Assembly (NCBI GenBank): GCA_009786715.1
Contig: WQRN01000024.1
Location: 1-20,714, forward strand
DNA length: 20,714 nt
Direction of reading: 5' to 3'
Origin: Treponema sp.
GTDB taxonomy: Bacteria > Spirochaetota > Spirochaetia > Treponematales > Breznakiellaceae
The translations under genes were made by a program, and so were the position numbers. Positions 1 through 5,802 of this stretch are shown piece after piece; within the stretch, counting starts at the first letter, position 1, and each line of letters begins with the position of its first letter. Below the pieces are notes generated by a model that was not told the origin of the DNA, did not search any database, and saw only the letters and a program-made list of their open reading frames with translations.

Positions 1-234
1 GAAGATATGGGGACTTTGGCAAAAATTATATACATTGCCGACAAAACCGAAGTTACCAGAAACATCGAGCCTGCGCTCAGAAAGATGTGTTCAACCGCGT
101 CAAGCGAAGAAGAGTTGGATCGAATTCTTTTGGCTGTAATCGAAAAAACAATGATCAAACTAAAGTCAAAAGAGCAGATCGTATCAAAGGATACTTTGAA
201 ACTTTTAAAGAAGGTAAAGGAAAGATTAAATTGA
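1..234 (+). CDS. yqeK: YqeK-type HD-domain phosphohydrolase, C-terminal part (5' end outside window)
   Basis: The reading frame is open from base 1, so the start lies upstream; 77 codons are visible. The peptide LAKIIYIADKTEVTRN matches the last conserved block of the YqeK HD family, in which an Ala-Asp-Lys/Tyr-x-Glu-x-x-Arg motif follows the metal-binding HD residues. Known family members hydrolyse diadenosine tetraphosphate symmetrically to ADP. The metal-binding HD pairs themselves are not in the window. The stop overlaps the likely TTG start of the next gene (TTGA), as expected for an operon. The order yqeK, LCP protein, rsfS is common in spirochaetes and Firmicutes, often after nadD. A lysine-rich tail closes the protein. 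The family call is fairly sure; activity cannot be judged from this fragment. Confidence 0.8.
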   Translation, partial: EDMGTLAKIIYIADKTEVTRNIEPALRKMCSTASSEEELDRILLAVIEKTMIKLKSKEQIVSKDTLKLLKKVKERLN

Positions 235-1445
235 GAGCAATTAAAGGCGATGCTTCGATTATTCTGCTTGGACTTATTATTATTCTTTTCGTGTTCGGGA
301 TTGTTTTTTCGGTAATTACATTCCGCAGCAATCCTGTAGACGACGCTCTCTCGACTAACCGCGTTATAAATGTGCTTTTTATTATTGAAGATAATAAAAT
401 GCCTCTCAGTACATACGTGCTGATGTATTATCCTATAACAAAGCGCGCCGCGATTTTCGATATTCCGGGCGACCTCGGTCTTTTAATCGCAAGAATCAAC
501 CGCGTTGACCGTATCGACAGGGTTTATGATTCTTCAAGAATAAGCAGTTATGAAAATGAAATTGAAAAACTTTTGGGAATAGAAATAAATTTTAATATTA
601 TTATTACAAAGGAAAACCTTGTCTCAATTGTCGATCTTCTTGAAGGGGTAGAGATTTTTATTCCATCGGCTGTGTCGTACAGAGATGATAATGAGATTAT
701 CCTCTTTCCTTCGGGAATTACAGTTCTTGACGGCGACAAAGCAAGTCTTTATGCCGTCTACAGTCTGCCTCACGAAGACAGCGAAATGGAAGTATTCCGC
801 AGGCAGCGTTTCTTTCTCGGCTTTTTAAACCGTCAGATTCAAATGAGCGAAGAACTGCAAAACCCTTCCGCAAGTAAGATGTACCATTCGTTATTTAAAA
901 CAAATATAAGCCAGCGCACCTTATCGCTTTTATTTAACGAGTTTAATAATATCGATACCGACAGAACCAATATTCAATCTGTTACGGGAAATTTACGAGA
1001 GGTTTCTGGGCAGATGCTGATTATACCTCACTGGGACGGAAATCTGGTTAAAGAAGTTGTCCGCCAGACATTGGGAACGCTGACCCGCGATATTGAAGAC
1101 CATTTATTGGAACGCACCCTTACTGTAGAAGTTTTAAACGGCACCGCTATAAACGGGTTAGCCGGAAGAACGGCGGAAATGCTTCGCAGTTTCGGCTATG
1201 ATGTAATAGCGATTGCAAACGCGGATCGCAGCAATTATGATAATACGGTTATTGTGCATCGTTCCGGAGATGACACATTAGTGAAATCTTTCGCGGATGT
1301 TATACGATGTTCAAATATCCGCCGCGAAGCGCTGATTAATCCGGAACATGAAAATGATTCTGTAAACCAAAACCTTGAATACAAAGCCGATATAACATTG
1401 CTGATTGGAAGGAACTTTAATGGCAGATATGTTACAGGAAACTAA
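231..1445 (+). CDS. LytR-CpsA-Psr (LCP) family membrane protein with LytR_C domain, degenerate active site
   Basis: I choose the TTG at 231, which overlaps the yqeK stop and follows an AAGGAAAG ribosome site; the protein is then 404 aa. A single membrane segment spans about residues 8-31. An LCP-like domain follows at about 45-275, with recognisable landmarks FDIPGDLG (family: S-I-P-R-D), LLEGVEIFIP (family: alGGV.v.v) and VLDGDKASLYA (family: LdGe.AL.YvR). A LytR_C domain starts near residue 300 with VEVLNGTAINGLAGRTAEML. LCP enzymes move lipid-linked glycans to peptidoglycan or other acceptors. Here several arginines that hold the pyrophosphate are missing, so the ancestral reaction may be lost. 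The end overlaps rsfS by 26 bases. The family is fairly sure; the function is open. Confidence 0.75.
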   Translation: MRAIKGDASIILLGLIIILFVFGIVFSVITFRSNPVDDALSTNRVINVLFIIEDNKMPLSTYVLMYYPITKRAAIFDIPGDLGLLIARINRVDRIDRVYDSSRISSYENEIEKLLGIEINFNIIITKENLVSIVDLLEGVEIFIPSAVSYRDDNEIILFPSGITVLDGDKASLYAVYSLPHEDSEMEVFRRQRFFLGFLNRQIQMSEELQNPSASKMYHSLFKTNISQRTLSLLFNEFNNIDTDRTNIQSVTGNLREVSGQMLIIPHWDGNLVKEVVRQTLGTLTRDIEDHLLERTLTVEVLNGTAINGLAGRTAEMLRSFGYDVIAIANADRSNYDNTVIVHRSGDDTLVKSFADVIRCSNIRREALINPEHENDSVNQNLEYKADITLLIGRNFNGRYVTGN

Positions 1446-1776
1446 AAATATCAGTGCTCTTTTGCAGGAACATAACGGACAGGATGTTTCTGTTTTGGAT
1501 TTGCGGGGCATTAATAACTGGACCGATTTTTTTATTATCGCTACCGCTACAAGCAAAACCCACATGGAAGGCCTCGAACGGCATATCAAGGAATTTTGCT
1601 ATGAGAAAAAAATTGAAATGCTCGGCAGTTCCCGCAAGAATACCGATGATGAATGGCGTTTGATAGATCTAGGATCGATAATCATTCATTTAATGACTGC
1701 TGCTGTACGGGATTTTTATGAACTTGAAAGGCTTTGGCGTCCAATGCCGGCGTCTCACACTGAAACGCCGGATTAA
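1420..1776 (+). CDS. rsfS: Ribosome silencing factor RsfS
   Basis: This 118-aa protein belongs to the RsfS/Iojap family, which binds ribosomal protein L14 (uL14) on the 50S subunit and blocks joining of the 30S subunit, slowing translation in starvation. Family landmarks are VLDLRGINNWTDFFIIATA near the N terminus, then a DDEWRLIDLGSIIIHLM segment and the DFYELERLW C-terminal motif. The ATG at 1420 is preferred because AAGGAA lies six bases upstream; an in-frame TTG at 1405 is less likely. The gene begins inside the end of the LCP gene, so translation is probably coupled. It is the last gene of the operon entering from the left edge. Confidence 0.92.
   Translation: MADMLQETKNISALLQEHNGQDVSVLDLRGINNWTDFFIIATATSKTHMEGLERHIKEFCYEKKIEMLGSSRKNTDDEWRLIDLGSIIIHLMTAAVRDFYELERLWRPMPASHTETPD
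1747..1771. terminator. GC-rich hairpin at the 3' end of rsfS
   Basis: CCGGCGT at 1747-1753 and ACGCCGG at 1765-1771 form a perfect 7-bp stem with an 11-base loop. It overlaps the last codons of rsfS and sits between convergent genes. There is no T run directly after it on either strand, so it is not a textbook intrinsic terminator; it may only protect the 3' end or slow polymerase. Confidence 0.35.
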
Positions 1777-1798
1777 ACCTGACGATATTTAATACCGA

Positions 1799-2113
1799 TT
1801 ATTCTTCATCTTCCCAGTCATCTTCGTCATCGTCGTAGTCGTCATCTTCATCTTCGTAGTCGTCATCTTCGTCGTCATCGTCGTCATCGTCATCGTCCAT
1901 GTCGTCATCTTCATCTTCGTAATCGTCATCGTCTTCGTAGTCATCGTCATCTTCAAAATCATCGTCATCTTCGATGTCATCATCATCACTGAAGACGTAA
2001 GCCGGTAATTGGCTTTTTGTTCCGTAAACAGCATCTTGGCTGTCTACACCGCTGCCTGTAATAGCCGGTACCAGCAGCAATTCTTCTTGTTCAAACGCTC
2101 CGTCCAGAACCAT
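1799..2113 (-). CDS. Small protein with an aspartate/glutamate-rich periodic tail, function unknown
   Basis: The start is ATG at 2113 with AGGGAGA just upstream, and a plausible promoter lies at 2190-2219, so I regard this 104-aa frame as a real gene and not a simple repeat. Residues 1-42 are ordinary (MVLDGAFEQEELLLVPAITG at the start) with no signal peptide or membrane segment. Residues 43-104 hold 54 Asp/Glu out of 62. The few other residues are large hydrophobic or aromatic and regularly spaced: I47, F53, Y59, Y65 (every six), then Y65, M72, Y86, Y93, W100 (multiples of seven). The tail is encoded by GAT/GAC/GAA triplets prone to in-frame slippage. Such tails can bind divalent cations or basic proteins, or mimic nucleic acid. 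I do not recognise a family. Confidence 0.75.
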   Translation of the reverse strand: MVLDGAFEQEELLLVPAITGSGVDSQDAVYGTKSQLPAYVFSDDDDIEDDDDFEDDDDYEDDDDYEDEDDDMDDDDDDDDDEDDDYEDEDDDYDDDEDDWEDEE

Positions 2114-2131
2114 AATGTTCTCCCTTTTGAA

Positions 2132-2145
2132 AATAGAATTCTATT
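2132..2145. repeat. 14-bp perfect palindrome upstream of the acidic-protein gene
   Basis: AATAGAATTCTATT reads the same on both strands. It lies 18 bases before the ATG at 2113, inside the predicted 5' leader. It could be an operator for a dimeric regulator or a small RNA hairpin (AATAG stem, AATT loop). It may also be chance in AT-rich DNA. Confidence 0.4.
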
Positions 2146-2189
2146 GAATCCAAACTGAGTAGTGGCGGTTAAAAAACCTTCTCTCTAGA

Positions 2190-2219
2190 AACATAAGAGA
2201 TGATATATTAAATTGTCAA
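2190..2219 (-). promoter_or_regulatory. Predicted sigma70-type promoter for the acidic-protein gene
   Basis: On the - strand there is a perfect TTGACA (2219-2214), an 18-base spacer and TATGTT (2195-2190). A start near 2183 gives a leader of about 70 bases that ends in a good ribosome site. It lies back-to-back with the ispE promoter. Confidence 0.5.
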
Positions 2220-2235
2220 CAGGTTTTTAAAAAAA

Positions 2236-2263
2236 TTGAAAAACTTTTAAAATATGTTATTCT
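2236..2263 (+). promoter_or_regulatory. Predicted ispE promoter, transcript probably leaderless
   Basis: TTGAAA (2236-2241), a 16-base spacer and TATTCT (2258-2263) lie directly before the ispE ATG at 2270. Transcription would begin about at the start codon, and no Shine-Dalgarno sequence is present. Confidence 0.45.
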
Positions 2264-2269
2264 GTAAAT

Positions 2270-3088
2270 ATGAACGAAGTACAGGGAAAACTGGCTGTTT
2301 CAGCGCCTGCCAAAGTGAATCTTCATTTGACGGTCTTAGACAAGCGCCCGGACGGTTTTCACAACCTGGAAAGCGTCTTTTTGGCTGTAAATCTTGCCGA
2401 TACCCTGTATTTTGAACCGATTGAACCTGAAAATTCGATAGAAATCGATATGCAAGGCATAAATTCGCCTATCCCAACGGAAAAAAACATTATTTTTAAA
2501 GCCGTGTCCCTTTTCAGGCAAAAAACCGGCTTTTCCCAAGGGTTAAAAATAACTGTGGAAAAGCGTATTCCCCTCGGCGGCGGTCTTGGCGGCGGCTCTT
2601 CAGACGCGGCCTCAACCCTTCTTGCACTTAATAAACTAGCCGGCTCCCCTTGCGGCAAAGATACCCTTCTTGAGATGGCATCTTCGCTTGGAAGCGATGT
2701 CCCCTTTTTCATCCATGAAATCACGGCAGCCATCGTAACCGGCAGAGGAGAGCATATCCAGCCAATTGAAACGCCTCCTATGCATCTTGTCCTGGTAAAC
2801 CCCGGTTTTCCAAGCGACACCGCCGCCGCCTTCCGGCTGCTTGATGACTATAGGGAGAGAGAGAAAGATTATGCCAACGATTTCCTCTCAATTTTCCCGG
2901 AAAAAGAGAAAAGTGTATACAACGAGATCATTTCAAGGCTTAAGGAACTGGGTGCAGCGAACGCAAACCTTTCCGGGGCAGGGTCTACATGCTTTGGAGT
3001 TTTTGAAGACGGCGGACAGGCTCAAAAAGCAGCCGAAGCCATGCATGATTCATGGGAATTTTCGGCGTTTTGCAGTACAAAACAATAA
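2270..3088 (+). CDS. ispE: 4-diphosphocytidyl-2-C-methyl-D-erythritol kinase
   Basis: IspE phosphorylates CDP-methylerythritol with ATP, the fourth step of the MEP route to isoprenoid precursors, in the cytosol. The 272-aa protein is full length for the family (about 280 aa). It has the N-terminal APAKVN block with the conserved lysine K15, RPDGFHNLESVF, the glycine-rich GHMP ATP loop PLGGGLGGGSSDAAS at residues 101-115, the catalytic aspartate D143 in GSDVPFF, GRGE at 158-161, and the C-terminal NLSGAGSTCFGVF motif of GHMP kinases. The ATG at 2270 fits the family N terminus but has no ribosome site. A -10-like box ends six bases upstream, so a leaderless message is likely. It stands alone between a divergent acidic-protein gene and the repeat lipoprotein. 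Confidence 0.95.
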   Translation: MNEVQGKLAVSAPAKVNLHLTVLDKRPDGFHNLESVFLAVNLADTLYFEPIEPENSIEIDMQGINSPIPTEKNIIFKAVSLFRQKTGFSQGLKITVEKRIPLGGGLGGGSSDAASTLLALNKLAGSPCGKDTLLEMASSLGSDVPFFIHEITAAIVTGRGEHIQPIETPPMHLVLVNPGFPSDTAAAFRLLDDYREREKDYANDFLSIFPEKEKSVYNEIISRLKELGAANANLSGAGSTCFGVFEDGGQAQKAAEAMHDSWEFSAFCSTKQ

Positions 3089-3104
3089 CAAAAATCTGTT
3101 TCTA

Positions 3105-3133
3105 TTGGTTTTTTGACATGTTTATATTATACT
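3105..3133 (+). promoter_or_regulatory. Predicted promoter for the mini-ORF and repeat lipoprotein
   Basis: TTGGTT (3105-3110), a 17-base spacer and TATACT (3128-3133, five of six consensus bases) would start transcription near 3140-3142. A perfect TTGACA also lies at 3113-3118, but it has no well-placed -10 box at 17 bases; TAACAT at 3134 is 15 bases away. Which pair is used is uncertain. Confidence 0.4.
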
Positions 3134-3141
3134 TAACATAT

Positions 3142-3183
3142 ATGGCTATAAATTCGGCCGGAAGCGGAGTTGGTGTAGGATGA
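3142..3183 (+). CDS. 13-codon leader mini-ORF overlapping the lipoprotein start
   Basis: ATG at 3142 opens a frame encoding MAINSAGSGVGVG. Its TGA stop (3181-3183) overlaps the ATG of the lipoprotein gene at 3180, so ribosomes ending here would be in place to restart. It has no ribosome site and lies eight bases after a TATACT box, suggesting leaderless translation. The peptide resembles no leader or toxin I know. The frame could be accidental, as it is very short. Confidence 0.3.
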   Translation: MAINSAGSGVGVG

Positions 3184-5117
3184 AAAAGAGCGTTATTATA
3201 CTGGTTTTGTTTATATTATCTCTGGCAGCTTTTGGCTGCGCGACTGTTGACGGCGATTTCGACAGCCGTAATTATTCAAAACCTTCTGATTTTTCATACA
3301 ACCTTGTCGGATACGGAGATACCCGGACAATTACCATTACAAATTACAAGGGCAGGAGCCCTGAGGTTAATATACCCCCTCGTATTAAAAAGTACCCGGT
3401 AACCGTTATCGGCGCGAACGCCTTCAGAAGAAAAGACATAACCAGCGTAATAATTCCCGGCAGTATCACATTAATCGAGGCAAACGCTTTTAATACTAAC
3501 AGCCTTACAACGGTTAATATACCTCCGACCGTTACAATAATCGGTGAGAACGCCTTTGCCGGTAATAAATTAATAACAGCGGTTATTTCTGAAGGTACTA
3601 CAACGATTGGTAAAACCGCGTTTAAGGATAATAACCTTACAAGTTTGACAATCCCTTCCAGCGTAACAATGATTGGGGATGAAGCTTTTATGAACAATCA
3701 GCTTATCAGCGTGATTGTGCCTTCAAATGTTATTTCCATAGCGGCAGGTCTTTTTGCCAATAACCAATTAACCGCGGTTACCATTCAGGAAGGCGTAAGG
3801 AGTATCGGAGATAACTCGTTTATGGACAATGCGCTGTCCAGCGTGACAATTCCGCACAGTATAATAACCATCGGACGCTCCGCTTTCAGAAACAATCAGC
3901 TTGTCAATTTGAACATTTCAGACGGAGTAACCGGCATCGGGCGCTTTTCGTTTTATAAAAACAGGCTCACAAATGTCGCCATTCCGCCCAGCGTTACAAC
4001 TATCGGAGAAAGCGCGTTTGCCGAAAATCAATTAATCAGCGTATCTATTCCCGACAGCGTTACAACAATCGGGAATACGGCGTTCGCCGATAATAATCTA
4101 CCCAGTTTGACAATTCCCGGCAGCGTAAGAAGAATAGGGGATAATGCTTTCATCAATAACAGAATTGCCCAATTGACCCTTCGGGAAGGCGTGGAGGATA
4201 TCGGTGAAAGCGCGTTCATGGATAATCATCTTACCAGTTTAAATATTCCATTGAGCGTGAAAGATATCGGGCGTTCGGCATTCAGGAATAATCAAATTTC
4301 TACAGTGGTTATTCCGTCCAGCGTTGTTGTTATTAAACATTCATCATTCAGGAACAATCAGCTTATAAGCGTTACTATTCAAAGCGGTATTATAAGTATC
4401 GAAGAGGGAGCTTTTAACAACAACAGACTTACAGGCATTACTATTCCCGACACCGTATTTCATATCGGAGAAAACGCGTTCGGTGATAACAGGCTGACAG
4501 CCGTGAACATTCCGTCCAGCGTTACGAATATTGAGCGTTTTGCGTTCAGAAATAATCAATTAACGAGCGTGGTTTTCAGCGAAAATATCCAAACCATCGA
4601 AGAAAACGCGTTTGCCATTAACAATAATTTAACGAGCATATCGGTTCCATTTAATTTTTCGTACAGGTTTATTGAAAACGAAGGTTTTAACGAAAAGTTT
4701 TACGCGGTTTTAAACGCGTTTGAATACATAAGCGGTATTTATGAATTGAGAGGAGATCGCTGGCATTGCAGCGGACGATTAATTCCGGAACCCGTGCAGC
4801 TTGTTGCCGGTATAGGACTTACTATCACCAGGGTAGAAGGAACATATCTTGCTTTGGACGGCGCTACAGAAGTCACCAGACAGGTTATTCCGCCGCCTGA
4901 TGATAAAAAGGATATTTTTCTAGCGCCCGGTTCTTACCTGATAAATGTAAAGTATGATTCCAGCCTTCAGACAGGAAGAGGCAGAACACCTCTGTCTCCG
5001 GCGGACTCTGTTTATGAATATTCGCAGGATTTGCAAAGCGGGATTTATGATCTATCGGCTGTGTTTGAAGGCAATCACATTCAATACCGGCTTATTCAGC
5101 GATTATTGGATTTGTAA
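3180..5117 (+). CDS. BspA-type leucine-rich-repeat (LRR_5) lipoprotein
   Basis: The 645-aa protein starts with a basic, hydrophobic signal ending in LAAFGC, so C20 is a likely lipidated cysteine (relaxed spirochaetal lipobox). Residues 87-482 are 18 uninterrupted repeats of exactly 22 residues with the pattern LtsvtIPssVttIGesAFxnNq. This is the treponemal/BspA class of LRR, which folds as a solenoid and in known members binds host matrix proteins or other cells. A C-terminal region of about 160 residues after the repeats is not repeated and contains a single Trp-His-Cys stretch (DRWHCSG). The start at 3180 has GGAG about ten bases upstream and overlaps the stop of a 13-codon mini-ORF. A role in surface adhesion or intercellular contact is inferred from the family, not shown. 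Confidence 0.85.
   Translation: MKKSVIILVLFILSLAAFGCATVDGDFDSRNYSKPSDFSYNLVGYGDTRTITITNYKGRSPEVNIPPRIKKYPVTVIGANAFRRKDITSVIIPGSITLIEANAFNTNSLTTVNIPPTVTIIGENAFAGNKLITAVISEGTTTIGKTAFKDNNLTSLTIPSSVTMIGDEAFMNNQLISVIVPSNVISIAAGLFANNQLTAVTIQEGVRSIGDNSFMDNALSSVTIPHSIITIGRSAFRNNQLVNLNISDGVTGIGRFSFYKNRLTNVAIPPSVTTIGESAFAENQLISVSIPDSVTTIGNTAFADNNLPSLTIPGSVRRIGDNAFINNRIAQLTLREGVEDIGESAFMDNHLTSLNIPLSVKDIGRSAFRNNQISTVVIPSSVVVIKHSSFRNNQLISVTIQSGIISIEEGAFNNNRLTGITIPDTVFHIGENAFGDNRLTAVNIPSSVTNIERFAFRNNQLTSVVFSENIQTIEENAFAINNNLTSISVPFNFSYRFIENEGFNEKFYAVLNAFEYISGIYELRGDRWHCSGRLIPEPVQLVAGIGLTITRVEGTYLALDGATEVTRQVIPPPDDKKDIFLAPGSYLINVKYDSSLQTGRGRTPLSPADSVYEYSQDLQSGIYDLSAVFEGNHIQYRLIQRLLDL
3438..4625 (+). repeat. 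18 tandem 66-bp (22-aa) LRR_5 units
   Basis: Every unit is exactly 66 bases with no indels. The pattern at protein level is L-T-x-V-x-I-P-x-x-V-x-x-I-G-x-x-A-F-x-x-N-x. Units 2-7 (3504-3899) and 9-13 (3966-4295) look like copies of each other with unit 5 missing from the second block. The DNA copies have diverged, so the duplication is not recent. Confidence 0.9.
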
Positions 5118-5209
5118 AATATTCTCTCATTGTGAGTAATTAACTTATATAAAAGCCCCTTTTTAGCAGATATCAGCTCTAAACTTAGAGAGAAAAGTAA
5201 ATATTTTGC

Positions 5210-5238
5210 TTGCTTTCATGGTAAAACCGTATTACAAT
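5210..5238 (+). promoter_or_regulatory. Predicted spoVG promoter
   Basis: TTGCTT (5210-5215), a 17-base spacer and TACAAT (5233-5238, five of six consensus) precede spoVG. The start near 5245 gives a leader of about 85 bases, with a small ACCC/GGGT hairpin around 5270-5283 and two AAGCTT copies at 5252-5257 and 5290-5295. The rest of the gap 5118-5209 holds only weak hairpins and no clear terminator for the lipoprotein gene. Confidence 0.55.
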
Positions 5239-5329
5239 GTAAAAGAAGTCAAGCTTGGTACATTAAAAGCACCCTGATGGGGTAGTATTAAGCTTTATCA
5301 TGAGATAGGACCAGAGGAGAGGAGGCGCC

Positions 5330-5620
5330 ATGCAAATTACAGATATTAGGGTCCGCAAGGTGACTGGCGGCGGTAAGCCTAAAGCCTATGTTACAGTGAC
5401 TTTTGACGATTGCTTTGTAGTTCACAATATAAAGATCATTGAGGGTAAGACCGGAGTTTTTATTGCAATGCCCAGCCGTAAAACCAGAGCGGGAGAGTAC
5501 AAGGATGTAGCCCATCCAATTCAACCTGAATTCAGGGCCGAATTGCAAAAGCGTATTCTTGAAAAATATGATTCAGGCGATGTTGATGTAGCTTCAGACG
5601 GAACGGACGATCAAGACTAA
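5330..5620 (+). CDS. spoVG: SpoVG family RNA/DNA-binding regulator
   Basis: This 96-aa protein has the SpoVG signature throughout: [11 protein letters not shown], a central [20 protein letters not shown] strand-rich part, and [20 protein letters not shown], followed by a helix and an acidic tail. Full length for the family. In Firmicutes and Borrelia, SpoVG-type proteins bind DNA and RNA and adjust expression of many genes; in sporulating bacilli it affects septum formation. The start is fixed by a very strong ribosome site (AGGAGAGGAGG) ending five bases before the ATG. It has its own promoter. The neighbours tRNA-Gln and L25 follow in the same direction, a familiar spirochaetal order. Confidence 0.95.
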   Translation: MQITDIRVRKVTGGGKPKAYVTVTFDDCFVVHNIKIIEGKTGVFIAMPSRKTRAGEYKDVAHPIQPEFRAELQKRILEKYDSGDVDVASDGTDDQD

Positions 5621-5635
5621 TTAAGTCTGGTTTTT
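5614..5635 (+). terminator. Weak intrinsic terminator after spoVG
   Basis: AGACT (5614-5618) and AGTCT (5624-5628) form a 5-bp stem with a 5-base loop, then GG and five Ts. It overlaps the spoVG stop. The stem is short, so readthrough into the tRNA is likely. Confidence 0.4.
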
Positions 5636-5689
5636 ACCCATTTCCTCTTGCTTAATTCTCTGTATTTATGGTAACCTCGTAAACAGGAT

Positions 5690-5761
5690 TGGGATGTCGG
5701 CAAGTGGTAAGCCACCGGTCTTTGGAGCCGGTATTCACAGGTTCGAATCCTGTCGTCCCAG
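5690..5761 (+). tRNA. tRNA-Gln, anticodon UUG
   Basis: The acceptor arm pairs TGGGATG (5690-5696) with CGTCCCA (5754-5760), with G5761 as discriminator. The D arm has GGC/GCC and the T arm CAGG-TTCGAAT-CCTG. The anticodon stem CCGGT/GCCGG carries the loop CTTTGGA, giving anticodon TTG and glutamine. The CCA end is not encoded. GTAACC (5671-5676) and GGTTAC (5766-5771) flank the gene and could pair in the precursor. It lies 41 bases before rplY and may share a transcript with it. Confidence 0.95.
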
Positions 5762-5802
5762 ATAGGGTTACATCCCGGTAATTTATTTTAGAGGTTAGTT
5801 AT

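Noticed and set aside
87..230. N-terminal extension of the LCP protein from an upstream ATG
   Set aside because: It would overlap yqeK by about 150 bases and give a basic, non-family peptide; the TTG at 231 has a ribosome site and leads into the membrane segment.
1789..2034. Open frame on the - strand rich in Met, Thr and Lys, overlapping the acidic gene
   Set aside because: It is the shifted reading of the GAT/GAC triplet tract; its own start has no ribosome site, while the acidic frame has one.
3344..3697. Antisense frames within the LRR gene
   Set aside because: They are mirror readings of the repeats (Pro/Ile/Val-rich) without ribosome sites.
3438..4625. Regular 66-bp spaced repeats that could suggest a CRISPR or satellite array
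   Set aside because: The units are diverged at DNA level, lie in one long frame and translate to a known 22-residue LRR pattern.
5126..5190. Small hairpins after the LRR gene as a terminator
   Set aside because: Stems are only 4-6 AT-rich pairs and lack a proper T tract; too weak to call.
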